From Ignavibacteria bacterium (GTDB lineage: Bacteria > Bacteroidota > Ignavibacteria > Kapaibacteriales > UBA961): a DNA stretch of 64,000 nt. A model generated the notes under the pieces. That model saw nothing but the letters and a program-made list of their open reading frames with translations, did not search any database and had not been told where the DNA came from. The DNA lies in the NCBI GenBank assembly GCA_016720145.1, contig JADJXV010000003.1:186001-250000 (forward strand), written 5' to 3'. Numbering within the stretch: the first letter of the stretch is position 1; each line of letters starts with the position of its first letter. The translations under genes were made by a program, and so were the position numbers. Shown in pieces: positions 25,425 to 35,601 of the stretch.

Positions 25425-26816
25425 TTATTCAACCCTAACGAGTCGAGCTGCAAAGGCACCGTCTGTTCCGTGAATGTGTGGAAAAGTCTGCAAACATCCA
25501 TTCGAGCATACTGTAGGCGGTAAATATTTTTCTGCGTTATCTAGGATAAAGCTAGGATATTCACGTAAGAACCACTCTATATTTTGAAAATTCTCATCCG
25601 GCTCGACGGTACAAGTGCTATAGAGCAATACACCTCCAACTTTTACCAAGTTCACAGCATTCTTTAGAATTTCACGCTGAAGGGTGACGAGTTTTAGAAT
25701 ATCGGTCGCTTCCCTTTTCCATTTGATATCCGGCTTTTTCGATAAAGTGCCATGCCCAGAGCACGGTACATCAGCAACAACTATATCGACTTCTGAATGT
25801 TTAAAGACACGTGCATCGGCCACTTCCGTTTGGATGTTTGTAAGTCCTAAACGTTCTGCTCCAGATTTGATAAATCTTAATTTTGCCTCATACTTATCTA
25901 TTGAGATCACACTACCGGTATTATTCATTAATTCAGCAATGTAAAAAGATTTACCACCGGGAGCAGCACAGAGATCAATGACAGTTTGATGTTCATTTGG
26001 TGCAGCAAGCTTTGCAGCAAGCGACGCACTCACATCTTGCACGGTAATCCAGCCATTAGTAAATACTTCATTAGAAGCAATATCTCGTAGAGAACTTACT
26101 TGAAGTGATTGAGGTAAATATTGAGATGCGGAATAAGGTATCTGCTGTACATCGAGCCATTCAGTGATTTGCTCGGGTGTAGCTTTAAGGAGATTAGTTC
26201 TTAAGGTCAAGGTTGGGCGTTGTACATTAGCCTTGAGCATTTTTTCTGTCTCAGCATCTCCAAAAATATCAGTCCAACGCTTCACTAACCATCTTGGATG
26301 TGAATAGATTACCGAATAATACCATAGATTATCTTCATTTGTATTTGGATATCTGATATCATCTATATGGCGCAGTACATTCCGTAATACACCGTTGACA
26401 ATACCAGCTGAACGGTCACCTTTCAATCGTTTAATTATTTCAACCGATTCATTAATTGCTGCAGAATGGGGGATTTTGGTGAGAAACATTATCTGATAGA
26501 GAGCGATTCTCATTGCGTTTTTAATCGGTGTAAGGCATTTGTCGAATTCACCGTGATAAAACCCGGTCAATATCCAATCTAACTTACCTTGCCAGCGTAT
26601 TGTTCCGTTGACAAGCTCCGTCAAGAGTGCTTTGTCCTGCGGGCTAAGGTCGGTGGTATGTAGTTCATATTCTAATAGCTTATCTAAATAAGAATCACTT
26701 CTGTCGAATTGACTCAAAATTTTCACAGCTGCACCACGGGCTCCGATATAGAGAGGAGAATATACTCCAAATGATATGTTTTCTTGATTGTTTTCAACAG
26801 GTACTACGGGGTTCAT
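25425..26816 (-). CDS. rsmB: 16S rRNA (cytosine-967-C5)-methyltransferase
   Basis: The 463-residue protein has an N-terminal NusB-like RNA-binding domain (about residues 22-160, with HSAAINESVEIIKRLKGDRS) and a C-terminal Rossmann methyltransferase. Catalytic motifs are the SAM-binding DLCAAPGGKSFYIAE, the DVPCSGHGTLSKKPDIKW motif IV Cys, and the STCTVEPDENFQ motif VI Cys. This two-cysteine pattern is diagnostic of RsmB/Sun-type m5C enzymes. It converges on trxB. Confidence 0.94.
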   Translation of the reverse strand: MNPVVPVENNQENISFGVYSPLYIGARGAAVKILSQFDRSDSYLDKLLEYELHTTDLSPQDKALLTELVNGTIRWQGKLDWILTGFYHGEFDKCLTPIKNAMRIALYQIMFLTKIPHSAAINESVEIIKRLKGDRSAGIVNGVLRNVLRHIDDIRYPNTNEDNLWYYSVIYSHPRWLVKRWTDIFGDAETEKMLKANVQRPTLTLRTNLLKATPEQITEWLDVQQIPYSASQYLPQSLQVSSLRDIASNEVFTNGWITVQDVSASLAAKLAAPNEHQTVIDLCAAPGGKSFYIAELMNNTGSVISIDKYEAKLRFIKSGAERLGLTNIQTEVADARVFKHSEVDIVVADVPCSGHGTLSKKPDIKWKREATDILKLVTLQREILKNAVNLVKVGGVLLYSTCTVEPDENFQNIEWFLREYPSFILDNAEKYLPPTVCSNGCLQTFPHIHGTDGAFAARLVRVE

Positions 26817-27008
26817 TTTTCTTGCTCCACAAGGTTAAAATTATACTATACATTAGGATAAAACTTAGTTCTCCACAATATTTTATAAATATTAAAAAAA
26901 AATGTGTCAAGGTGATAATAATTGTTTCGTTAATTGACACTATAACGTTATTTTGCACTCAAGATAACATAATTTCAATTGTGCAATTTACATATACCAG
27001 CCCAAATT

Positions 27009-27859
27009 ATGGGAAAATTATTTTTAGTCAGTATCACTTTTATTCTAGCTGCAGTATCGCTACCTGTTGTGATTTACGCTCAGAAAGATCTTATACCTAA
27101 AGGAGGATTTTCTAGTCCTCTCGACCCTGAAGTTGATGTTCGACCTTTATATCTTGGTGGTATAATTGGGTTTGGTCCAAGCAACCAATCCGGTGAATTT
27201 TAACCGATAAATGTGATTGTCCATCGTTTAAATATGGGACAGGTATTAATGTTTTATTCGGAGGATTAATTGATTACGGGGTCTCTAAGTCTATGTCTAT
27301 AGGAGCTACTTTAGTCTATGATTATCGTACGTTAAAAGCCGGATACACAGAAGATGAAACTGTTGAATTAAAAAGGCAAGGTTCTAGCGATATTATGAAA
27401 ATTCGCGTTCCATTTCACCATGCTACTACCTCATCATATTCATTTTTTACCCTTCAGCCATTTTTCAATCTTTTCATCACTCGACGTTTTTTTGTCCGTG
27501 CTGGCATTGGTCTTTCATTCAATATAGGATCTTCCCTGCTTCATGAGAAAGAACTAACTCAAACTGAAGCTACCCTTCCAGACGGAGAACTTGTCCATCT
27601 CACCATTGATCGCGATAAATACCCTACAGCAATTTCTGATACGAAAGCAATAATTCAAGATACTGAATTCCCAAAGATGAATGGAGTTCAAATTGCCGGT
27701 AACCTTTCAACCGGTGTGGAAATCAAAGCCGGTAAAAAAATGACTATAACTCCTCTAATCCAGTTCGGTATTCCTGTAACAGATCTCTCTTCGAGCGGAA
27801 CAAATTTTCGATTACGTAGCACACTTTTATTGCTCGAAGTAAGATACTTGATAGACTGA
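27009..27859 (+). CDS. Outer membrane beta-barrel protein, interrupted by a one-base frameshift
   Basis: The first part (from ATG 27009) has a signal peptide (LFLVSITFILAAVSLPVVIYA) and reads to GFGPSNQSGEF, then TAA at 27201-27203. Reading resumes one frame over and yields TDKCDCPSFKYGTGINVLFGG followed by a barrel-like chain to 27859 (LLLLEVRYLID). Adding one T to the TTTT run at 27198-27201 joins the halves as GEF-L-TDKCDC and gives 283 residues. The G-P-x-x-N-x-S-x-x-F, C-x-C, F-x-x-G-x-G pattern followed by amphipathic strands is typical of small porin-like proteins in this lineage. No function can be assigned. Whether the lesion is real is open. Confidence 0.8.
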
Positions 27860-28012
27860 TTCATGTAAGTTTCTCGAGATTGATTGGTCATTAGTCAAGA
27901 AAAATACTTGGCATTTTTGGAGAATTACTGTAATTTGTTTTAATAATTTTGAAAAAACATACATTCTATTAACGTTATTTTTAATAACCCTTTTCATAAA
28001 AGGTTTTACAAT

Positions 28013-30703
28013 ATGGGAAGATTTACAACTTTGACGGTGGCGGTTGCGTTCCTTGTAGCACACAGCGTTTCGACGGCTGCAATAAGTTCAAAATATACTT
28101 GGCTACTCAAGGGGATGAAAGTAGCAGCGCAAAAGGCATCGGTGCCGGAATTATTTCTCTATTCAGCAAATCTTGACTCTCCTGCTGATGAAAATGAAGG
28201 AGAATTGTCCAAGAATAAAAATATTCGAATTATTAACCTTGGTCCCGTTATTAATTTCAAAGACGTAGATTACGCTCCGACCATCAGTGCCGACGGTAAA
28301 ACTCTATATTATGTATCAAATAGAAAAGGTAGTAAACCAAAGCCGGATAGAGATCCTTCGCACGATTTCTGGGCAGCCAAAAAGAATAATGACCTTGATA
28401 CTGTGTTCTTCCAACCTTACAATATCGATACAACGAAAGAGCTCGGTAATTTAGGCGTTAATACTGCATATAATGAAGGTGCCGCTTCCATAGCCGCAGA
28501 TAAACAAACTCTTGTTTTTACCGGCTGCCAACGCACCGATGGTCTCGGTGACTGTGATTTGTACATCGTAGAAATTGATGGTGATAAATGGGGAAAACCA
28601 AAAAACTTAGGGCGTAAAGTTAATTCTGAAGAATGGGACTCTCAGCCAAGTATTTCACCTGATAAAAGCCGCATCTATTTCTGCTCTAATCGCCCCGGAC
28701 CAAATGGCTCTGACAACTTTGATATTTGGTACACAGACTTCGACTTTGATTCACAAGAATGGAAGCAAGCCGTCAATGCAGGTCCAACGATTAATACTGA
28801 TGGTAGAGAACGCTCGCCTTTTATTGCTGCTGATAACCAAACCCTCTTCTTTGCATCTGACGGACTCAAGCCTAATCTCGGCGATCAAGACTTTTACTTC
28901 TCTCGTACAGATGGTAAATCATGGTCAAAACCCGAAAACATGGGTGCACCAATCAATACTCCTGAAAGCGAAGAGTTTATTACTTTCTCTGCTTCCGGTC
29001 GAGTGCTTTACTTCTCCTCTACACGTACAGATATTGCAGGATACCAAGGTAAGCTTGATATATTCATGGCATTTGTTCCATCATTCTTCCGTTCGACTAT
29101 CGTCAAAGGTATCGTAATTGATGAATGTACAAATGCTAATATCCCGGCGTATATTACCATCAAAAATCCTGTTACCGGTTCTGTGTATTATGATACACTC
29201 AGTACTTCCGGCAACAAAGAATTTGAGCTCGTTGTCCTCCCTGCTGACTACGGTAATCCCAAAGACTCAATCAAGGAAATTAATTTCGAAATCTCAGCAC
29301 AAAATCCTACCTACGGGCAAACAAAGAAAATTGTAACCGTGACCAAGCCGGGTCAAACCAAAGACAAAGAAGAAGCCAGCAAACCAATCGAAGTACGAGT
29401 CGAACTCAAACTCGGTCAAAGACCTGTGATCGGTGCTGAAATGGCATTTTCTCCTTACATTACAAGGGCTCAAGGAAAAGATCCAAGTCTTGTAGGGTGG
29501 AAAGGTTTAGTTCTGGAAGAAGTTGCAACTATTGAACTTTATCCTCTCCTTAACTATGTATTTTTTGATGAAGGTTCAGCTGAGTTTCCAAAACGATATG
29601 TTCTCTTCACCAATCCTTCTCAAACTACAGGATTCTCTGATGAACGCATACCCGGACAAACACTTGATAAATACTATCATTGCTTGAATATTTTCGGATA
29701 TCGAATGATTAAACATCCGACTGTGAAAGTACAAATCGTCGGAAATAATGACAATGTCTCTGCTAGCGAAAAGTCACTTGAATTATCTAAAAAGAGGGCT
29801 CAGATTGTCTATGATTATTTAAAGAATGTATGGCAGATTCCAGAAGAACGGATGAGCTTGGATGCAAGAAATTTACCCAAGACCCCATCATCCACAAGCG
29901 ACCGAGATCCACTAAGCAAATCGCTTTCAGTTATTGAAAACCGTCGTACAGAATTGTGGTTCAGTGGGGACCCAGAAGAAGTGTGGCAGGTCATGCGCCC
30001 TATTTATGATAATGATCCAAAGACATTCCCTACTCCAGAAACGATGACATTTACTATGAAAAATGGGATAGAAGAAGAATTAGTCGCTACTCGGAGAATT
30101 GAAGTAACCCGAGATGGAAAAGAATGGAATACTTTAAAAAATATTGGTGTTAAAGAACCTGCATTTAATTGGGATTGGAAAAATACAAAAGGAGATGAAC
30201 TTCCTGAATCTGTAACTTCAGAATCTCCTTTTAGTGCTAGATTAGTAATAACAAGTAAAAATGGATCCGAATGCATATCAGATCCCATTACTATTAAAGT
30301 TAAGATTGCTAAAAACAAGCCTGGCTTCGCAAAAGTTAGAGATGGAGAAAGAACTCGTGAAAGATACAACCTTATTCTCTTTCCATTTGATAGATTCGAT
30401 GCCGGTCCATTCAACGAACGTATTATGAAAGAGTATGTCTATCCTCGTTGTATGCCTAAATCTATCATAGAAGTAGATGGCCATACAGATGTTGTGGGTA
30501 TGTTTGATCATAATGCAAAACTCTCCGGAAATCGAGCTAGAACTGTAGAAACAGGGGTTAAAAATTTCACTAAAGGACAATTTGAAACTTTAATGTCTAA
30601 AGGTCTTGGAGAAGAAGAAGCTCTCTATACAAATGAACTTCCAGAAGGTCGTTTCTACAATCGTACAGTTCAGATTCGTATTTCTTCACCAGTTGAAGAA
30701 TAA
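28013..30703 (+). CDS. Large PD40-propeller protein with two OmpA-like domains
   Basis: The 896-residue protein has a signal peptide (TVAVAFLVAHSVSTAA). A propeller of WD40-like PD40 repeats follows (about residues 80-340; YAPTISADGKTLYYVSNRKG, SQPSISPDKSRIYFCSNRPG, RSPFIAADNQTLFFASDG), then a carboxypeptidase-regulatory-like beta domain (about 365-480). Two OmpA-family peptidoglycan-binding-like regions come next: one at about 560-650 (VKVQIVGNNDN, RAQIVYDYLKN) and a C-terminal one at about 780-890 (IIEVDGHTDVVGM, LSGNRARTVE). A single C-terminal OmpA domain is usual for this type, so the central one is extra. It probably anchors an outer membrane complex to the cell wall; PD40-OmpA proteins are often near T9SS parts. 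Confidence 0.9.
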   Translation: MGRFTTLTVAVAFLVAHSVSTAAISSKYTWLLKGMKVAAQKASVPELFLYSANLDSPADENEGELSKNKNIRIINLGPVINFKDVDYAPTISADGKTLYYVSNRKGSKPKPDRDPSHDFWAAKKNNDLDTVFFQPYNIDTTKELGNLGVNTAYNEGAASIAADKQTLVFTGCQRTDGLGDCDLYIVEIDGDKWGKPKNLGRKVNSEEWDSQPSISPDKSRIYFCSNRPGPNGSDNFDIWYTDFDFDSQEWKQAVNAGPTINTDGRERSPFIAADNQTLFFASDGLKPNLGDQDFYFSRTDGKSWSKPENMGAPINTPESEEFITFSASGRVLYFSSTRTDIAGYQGKLDIFMAFVPSFFRSTIVKGIVIDECTNANIPAYITIKNPVTGSVYYDTLSTSGNKEFELVVLPADYGNPKDSIKEINFEISAQNPTYGQTKKIVTVTKPGQTKDKEEASKPIEVRVELKLGQRPVIGAEMAFSPYITRAQGKDPSLVGWKGLVLEEVATIELYPLLNYVFFDEGSAEFPKRYVLFTNPSQTTGFSDERIPGQTLDKYYHCLNIFGYRMIKHPTVKVQIVGNNDNVSASEKSLELSKKRAQIVYDYLKNVWQIPEERMSLDARNLPKTPSSTSDRDPLSKSLSVIENRRTELWFSGDPEEVWQVMRPIYDNDPKTFPTPETMTFTMKNGIEEELVATRRIEVTRDGKEWNTLKNIGVKEPAFNWDWKNTKGDELPESVTSESPFSARLVITSKNGSECISDPITIKVKIAKNKPGFAKVRDGERTRERYNLILFPFDRFDAGPFNERIMKEYVYPRCMPKSIIEVDGHTDVVGMFDHNAKLSGNRARTVETGVKNFTKGQFETLMSKGLGEEEALYTNELPEGRFYNRTVQIRISSPVEE

Positions 30704-30733
30704 TTCAATCAATAATTAATACTAATTCCCAAA

Positions 30734-30766
30734 GGACGTTTCGCCTCAAAGCAGACGTCCTTTTTT
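30734..30766 (+). terminator. Intrinsic terminator of the PD40-OmpA gene
   Basis: GGACGT and ACGTCC form the stem around a 15-nt loop, followed by six T. It lies 31 bp after the stop codon and just before dut. Confidence 0.82.
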
Positions 30767-30790
30767 ATTCTCGTTATCTTATTGTAATAA

Positions 30791-31237
30791 ATGAATATTT
30801 CTCGTACATCTCAAGACTTTCTTGACCTACCGCTTCCTACATATTCCACTTCCGGTAGCGCCGGAATGGATGTGCATGCAGCAATTACTGAATCAGTTCA
30901 AATTCCGGCCGGTGGTGTGGCTATGATCCCGACGGCGCTCTCCATGGCATTACCTGCAGGACTCGAATGTCAGGTTCGCTCCCGTAGCGGTCTTGCTGCC
31001 AAACACGGCGTGTTTACCCTCAACTCCCCCGGCACTATCGACAGTGATTATCGTGGTGAAATCAAAGTAATCCTTGCCAATTTTGGCACTCTTCCCTTTA
31101 CCATTCATCGTGGTGACAGAATTGCACAGCTCGTCGTGGCACGGTATGAAACAGTCACTTGGAATGAAGTGTCCACACTTGACGAGACAGAGCGTGGCGC
31201 AGGCGGATTCGGCAGTACAGGAATTAGTCATACGTAA
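30791..31237 (+). CDS. dut: Deoxyuridine 5'-triphosphate nucleotidohydrolase (dUTPase)
   Basis: The 148-residue trimeric dUTPase hydrolyses dUTP to dUMP and keeps uracil out of DNA. All family motifs are visible: motif 1 SAGMDVHAA, motif 2 RSRSGLAAKHG, motif 3 GTIDSDYRGEIKVI, motif 4 RIAQLVVA and the Gly-rich C-terminal motif 5 RGAGGFGSTG. The stop is 13 bp from the start of the carboxypeptidase gene, so the two may be co-transcribed. Confidence 0.96.
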   Translation: MNISRTSQDFLDLPLPTYSTSGSAGMDVHAAITESVQIPAGGVAMIPTALSMALPAGLECQVRSRSGLAAKHGVFTLNSPGTIDSDYRGEIKVILANFGTLPFTIHRGDRIAQLVVARYETVTWNEVSTLDETERGAGGFGSTGISHT

Positions 31238-31250
31238 CATATTTGTTATT

Positions 31251-33653
31251 ATGAAATTTACACTACTACTTATCTTTTCTTTCTTGATTATTAATGTCAC
31301 GTATTGTCAGCGAGTGAATGCCGACGAAATGCCTGTCTATTACTCAGTGCGTGTATCACTCACTCCTTCTTTTACGATTAAGGATGCCGAAGAGTATGGT
31401 ATCGAACTCGAACACGCTCTCATAAAAGATAATTTCTGGATAGAAACAGTTGTATCTGACATTTCTCTCAATAGGTTACGTAGTGATGGAGTATCAGTAA
31501 CAATTCTTATTGAGGATCTTTCCACGTTTTATAAAGCACGTAATTCTCATTCATTTTCAAAACAGATTGCTACTGTTCAGAATTCACCTCAAAACTTCTC
31601 ACTTGGGTCAAATGGTGGCTATTTTACACTTGATGAAATTTACAGCAATTTTGAAAAGATGAGAACCTTTGCTCCTGCAACCGTTACAGAAGCGTTTTCC
31701 ATTGGTAGTTCATTTGAGAAGCGTCCATTGTATGTCTATCGATTTGGAAATACCGAGTCCGATTCCAAGCCGCAAATACTATTTACATCCCTTCATCATG
31801 CACGTGAGCCAGGTTCTGCATCAACACTAATTTATTTTTTATGGAAATTACTCGAAGATGCAGCATCCGGGAATGCTGAGGCAACGTATTTGCTTGATAA
31901 TAGAGTAATTTATGTAATCCCTGTGTTGAATCCTGACGGGTATTTATATAATGAACGTAATGGATTTGGTTCGCTATGGCGTAAAAATAGACGTAACAAC
32001 AACGATGGTACTTTCGGTGTGGATTTGAATCGAAATTACGGTCCAATTCAATATTGGAATTCACCCGAAGGCGGGTCATCGGATAAGGCATTTGAGGATA
32101 CATATCGTGGGACAGCTCCTTTTTCCGAACCTGAAACACAAGCAATTCGTAATTTTGTTTTGGAGCAAAATTTCAATATCTGTGTTAATTATCATACATT
32201 TAGCAATGTTTTAATTTATCCGTTTGGCTATAGTAACAAAGAAACATCAGATTCAAATTTTTTCAGAGCATTTTCTGCTGATGCTTTGAAAATCAATAAA
32301 TACTCAGCAGGACGAGATGTACAAACCGTGGGCTATACAACTCGTGGTGTGTCGGATGATTGGATGTATTCACTCGAGGGTACGAAGCCACGAACATATT
32401 CCTTCACGGCTGAAGTTGGAACACGCCTCGATGGATTTTATGCACCATTTGAACGTATCATCCCACAATGTGAAGAGAATCTCTACTTTAATTTGCAGGC
32501 ACTTTGGAGCGCTGATGTCAATTATAGGATTACCGATGCAACGACAATTATTACAAATGAAATCCTACGTCCTAAACTATCCATTACTATTCAAAATACA
32601 GGACTTACTACTCCAGATAGTGCCATAACACTTGTCTTGAATTCTTTGGATCCGCGACTAAGAATCACCAAATCAGTATTTATTCTCAATGCTTTAGAGT
32701 CTGCTCAATCGACAACAAAATCGATCGATGCAGAAATAATAGGTCAGTATCCCAATGGCGATGTTTCGTTGGTAGAAGCCATCATTACACAAAATGGCGT
32801 CGCTCGGCGAGATACCCTTACATTTCAATTTAACAAGCCCATAACCCTGAGCTTATTTGACAATACCCTCACCGATACTCTTTGGTCGATGGGAACGTGG
32901 GGAATAGTTCCTAACCCTGATGGTGGATTTATGCTTACAGATAGTCCTAATGGTAATTACGAAGATTCTACTTCGAATTTTATTCAGTTAAAAACACCAA
33001 TTGATGTGATTCAATCGAACAATGTCACCCTAGAATTTTGGACGAAATGGACATTGGAGTCGAATTTTGACTATGGAGTAGTGCAAGTATCTGTCAACGA
33101 TGGCAGAACATGGGAGTATTTGCAAACGAGCCGCATGAAAAATGCAAGTGGAGTCAAAGGATCGATGCAAGAGGAAAACAGTGTGGGGTTCGATGGAAAT
33201 TTTCCAACATGGGTGCGGCAAGAATGTACCCTCGATCAATACCGAGGCAAGAAAATCCTCCTTCGTTTTGGTGTATTAGCAGACCCTAAAAGTAATTTTG
33301 ACGGAATGTATGTAAGGGATATTTCTATCAAGACTTATGACGATACTATGGGAACTACTCCGGCGGAACTACTTCAAGATATTACACTTGAGGTATTTCC
33401 AACTCCGACCGAACAAGGCAAATTTATCTATGCTGTTCTCACAAAACCTTTGGTACAATTTCCGGAAAAGTATTATCATTTATCGCTCTACAACACACTC
33501 GGCGAGCGCTGTTTTGAGCGAACAGGGATGACAAACTCAGGCAATGAAATAGTATTTTCAATTCCTACTATTACCGTAGCATCTGGAGTATATCACCTTA
33601 TTATAGAATATGATGGCAAGCTTTATACTTCTCCGTGTCAAATTCATAAATAG
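31251..33653 (+). CDS. Secreted M14-family zinc carboxypeptidase with C-terminal T9SS-like domain
   Basis: The 800-residue protein starts with a signal peptide (FTLLLIFSFLIINVTYC) at ATG 31251; the frame is open further upstream inside dut, but that is not coding. The M14 domain (about residues 110-420) has the zinc ligands HHAREPGS and NYHTFSN, the substrate residues VDLNRNYG, and the catalytic Glu in FTAEVGTRL. A C-terminal half of beta domains follows, including a MAM/immune-inhibitor-like region (FWTKWTLESNFDYGVVQVS) and a degenerate sorting domain ending SGVYHLIIEYDGKLY. It is likely an exported peptidase related to carboxypeptidase T. Confidence 0.92.
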   Translation: MKFTLLLIFSFLIINVTYCQRVNADEMPVYYSVRVSLTPSFTIKDAEEYGIELEHALIKDNFWIETVVSDISLNRLRSDGVSVTILIEDLSTFYKARNSHSFSKQIATVQNSPQNFSLGSNGGYFTLDEIYSNFEKMRTFAPATVTEAFSIGSSFEKRPLYVYRFGNTESDSKPQILFTSLHHAREPGSASTLIYFLWKLLEDAASGNAEATYLLDNRVIYVIPVLNPDGYLYNERNGFGSLWRKNRRNNNDGTFGVDLNRNYGPIQYWNSPEGGSSDKAFEDTYRGTAPFSEPETQAIRNFVLEQNFNICVNYHTFSNVLIYPFGYSNKETSDSNFFRAFSADALKINKYSAGRDVQTVGYTTRGVSDDWMYSLEGTKPRTYSFTAEVGTRLDGFYAPFERIIPQCEENLYFNLQALWSADVNYRITDATTIITNEILRPKLSITIQNTGLTTPDSAITLVLNSLDPRLRITKSVFILNALESAQSTTKSIDAEIIGQYPNGDVSLVEAIITQNGVARRDTLTFQFNKPITLSLFDNTLTDTLWSMGTWGIVPNPDGGFMLTDSPNGNYEDSTSNFIQLKTPIDVIQSNNVTLEFWTKWTLESNFDYGVVQVSVNDGRTWEYLQTSRMKNASGVKGSMQEENSVGFDGNFPTWVRQECTLDQYRGKKILLRFGVLADPKSNFDGMYVRDISIKTYDDTMGTTPAELLQDITLEVFPTPTEQGKFIYAVLTKPLVQFPEKYYHLSLYNTLGERCFERTGMTNSGNEIVFSIPTITVASGVYHLIIEYDGKLYTSPCQIHK

Positions 33654-33769
33654 AGCTGTTTATACAGTACTAATCTGAAAATCTCAATCATATTGAATAC
33701 ACGAATTGATGTACAACGGATTAAATTTGTCGAATCACAAATAATTACTCAAAAATATTTCTACTTATT

Positions 33770-34177
33770 ATGGTTCAAATTTCAATTACTTACGAGGGTG
33801 ATTTGCACTGTTCACTTGTGCATATACCATCCGGCGCTACCGTCGAAACCGACGCGCCAATAGATAATCATGGTCGTGGAGAGAGCTTTTCACCGACAGA
33901 CATGGTTGCAGGAGCACTTGGCGCATGCATGTCGACTCTTATGGGAATCAAGGCACGCGACAATAATATAGATGTAACAGGTACAACTATTAATGTTTAC
34001 AAAGAGATGACCAGCGTGCCGGTACGTAAAATCGGAAGACTCATCGTCGATATTCTTTTTCCACATTCATATTCAGACACAGAGCTGACTATTCTGAAAA
34101 ATGCTGCCCTTACCTGTTTAGTGATGAAAAGTATAAATCCGGATATAATTGTTGAAACAACATTTCGCCATTCTTAA
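33770..34177 (+). CDS. OsmC/Ohr-family protein
   Basis: The 135-residue protein matches the OsmC-like fold: SFSPTDMVAGALGACMSTLM contains the first catalytic Cys in the central helix, and ALTCLVMKSINP contains the second. Family members reduce organic hydroperoxides with this Cys pair. It overlaps the next gene by one base (TAATG), so the two are translationally coupled. Confidence 0.88.
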   Translation: MVQISITYEGDLHCSLVHIPSGATVETDAPIDNHGRGESFSPTDMVAGALGACMSTLMGIKARDNNIDVTGTTINVYKEMTSVPVRKIGRLIVDILFPHSYSDTELTILKNAALTCLVMKSINPDIIVETTFRHS

Positions 34178-35595
34178 TGAATAAAAGCATGAAAATTTTA
34201 CTTCTTATTTTGGTAATTCTCTTCATCCAACCTGCTTATTCTCAAACAATTTCCAAGCAATCGGCTTGGCTCACGGTCACTGCCGAACAGCAAAAGTCAA
34301 TCACAAAAGTAAATGATGAGCTGAAAAGTTTTCTCAGCAAAGCACGTACTGAGCTGACTTCTACCAGAGAAGTACTTTCCATCGCCAAGTCAAAGGGATT
34401 TAAAGAATTTACAGATGCATCGCAAGTAAAGCCCGGATCAAAATTATATGTCAATAATCGTGAACGCGCTATTGCACTGATTGTGGTTGGAAAGAATCCG
34501 CTCTTAGCCGGTTCTCGGGTAATAGCAACACATCACGATAGTCCACGAATCGACATCAAGGCACGCCCTCTGTATGAAGCAAATGGCTATGCTATGTTCC
34601 AGACAATGATCTACGGTGGTATTAAAAAACATCATTGGGCGAATATTCCCCTCATGCTTTTAGGAAGAATTGACCTCAAAAACGGTAAAACGGTCGATGT
34701 AGCGATTGGTAATTCGCATGATGAACCTGTGTTGATAATTCCTGACGCAGCTCCTCATGCCGATGCTCCGCTTCGCTCACGAGTCTATACGGGAGTATTT
34801 GATGGTGAAGAATTAGACCCTATTATTGGTTCGATGCCGAATGGTAAGAACTCAGTCGTAGCTCAGACGCTGAGCTTACTCTCTGAACAGCTTGGAATTA
34901 CAGAGGATGATTTCGTAAGTGCGGAACTGAATCTTGTGCCCGCTACCGAACCAAGAGATGTGGGATTCGACAAGTCAATGACAGCTTCCTATGGTCAAGA
35001 TGATCGGTTATGTTCATTTATAGCAGTTCAAACTATTACCGAACTTTCTGACCCGGAATTCACCACTATCGCTTATCTGACTGATAATGAAGAAACTGGA
35101 AGTATCAATAATACCGGCGCGCAATCGAGCTTTCTCACCGGTTTGTACGCACGTTTAACGCAAGCGCAACTTGGTGACAAGTACTCGGATGTGGATACTC
35201 GCGCTTCTCTGCATTTGGCGCAAGTAATTTCAGCAGATGTCAATGATGGGATTAATCCATTATTCCCATCACTATCAGAAGCAAGTAATGCAGCTCGTCT
35301 TTGCTATGGTGTGGCTATCAAACGCTACGGACGCTCGTTTGATGCGAATTCAGAATTTACCGCTCGCATACGTAAGATTTTGGATGACAATGCAATTGCT
35401 TGGCAGACAGCGAGTTACAAGGTAGAAAGCGGTGGAGGCGGTACAATCGGCGGTTTTATGAGTAAGGAAGATATGGAAGTCATCGACATCGGGATTCCGA
35501 TATTGTCGATGCATTCAACGTATGAGGTGTCGTCGAAGATTGACGTGTGGAATTTGTATCGGTTCTTTGGGGCGTTTTATAAGTCAGGGAAATAG
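34177..35595 (+). CDS. M18-family aminopeptidase with a predicted signal peptide
   Basis: The 472-residue metallopeptidase resembles aspartyl aminopeptidase / aminopeptidase I. Di-zinc site motifs are present: THHDSPRIDIK (first His and Asp), YLTDNEETGS (Asp-Asn-Glu-Glu), ISADVNDGIN and the final IPILSMHSTYEV His. M18 enzymes are normally cytoplasmic, but this one begins with MKILLLILVILFIQPAYSQ, a convincing signal peptide after a short leader. The first ATG at 34177 overlaps the osmC-like stop; the ATG four codons later is also possible. It converges on the YigZ gene with only six bases between stops. Confidence 0.9.
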   Translation: MNKSMKILLLILVILFIQPAYSQTISKQSAWLTVTAEQQKSITKVNDELKSFLSKARTELTSTREVLSIAKSKGFKEFTDASQVKPGSKLYVNNRERAIALIVVGKNPLLAGSRVIATHHDSPRIDIKARPLYEANGYAMFQTMIYGGIKKHHWANIPLMLLGRIDLKNGKTVDVAIGNSHDEPVLIIPDAAPHADAPLRSRVYTGVFDGEELDPIIGSMPNGKNSVVAQTLSLLSEQLGITEDDFVSAELNLVPATEPRDVGFDKSMTASYGQDDRLCSFIAVQTITELSDPEFTTIAYLTDNEETGSINNTGAQSSFLTGLYARLTQAQLGDKYSDVDTRASLHLAQVISADVNDGINPLFPSLSEASNAARLCYGVAIKRYGRSFDANSEFTARIRKILDDNAIAWQTASYKVESGGGGTIGGFMSKEDMEVIDIGIPILSMHSTYEVSSKIDVWNLYRFFGAFYKSGK

Positions 35596-35601
35596 AATTA
35601 G

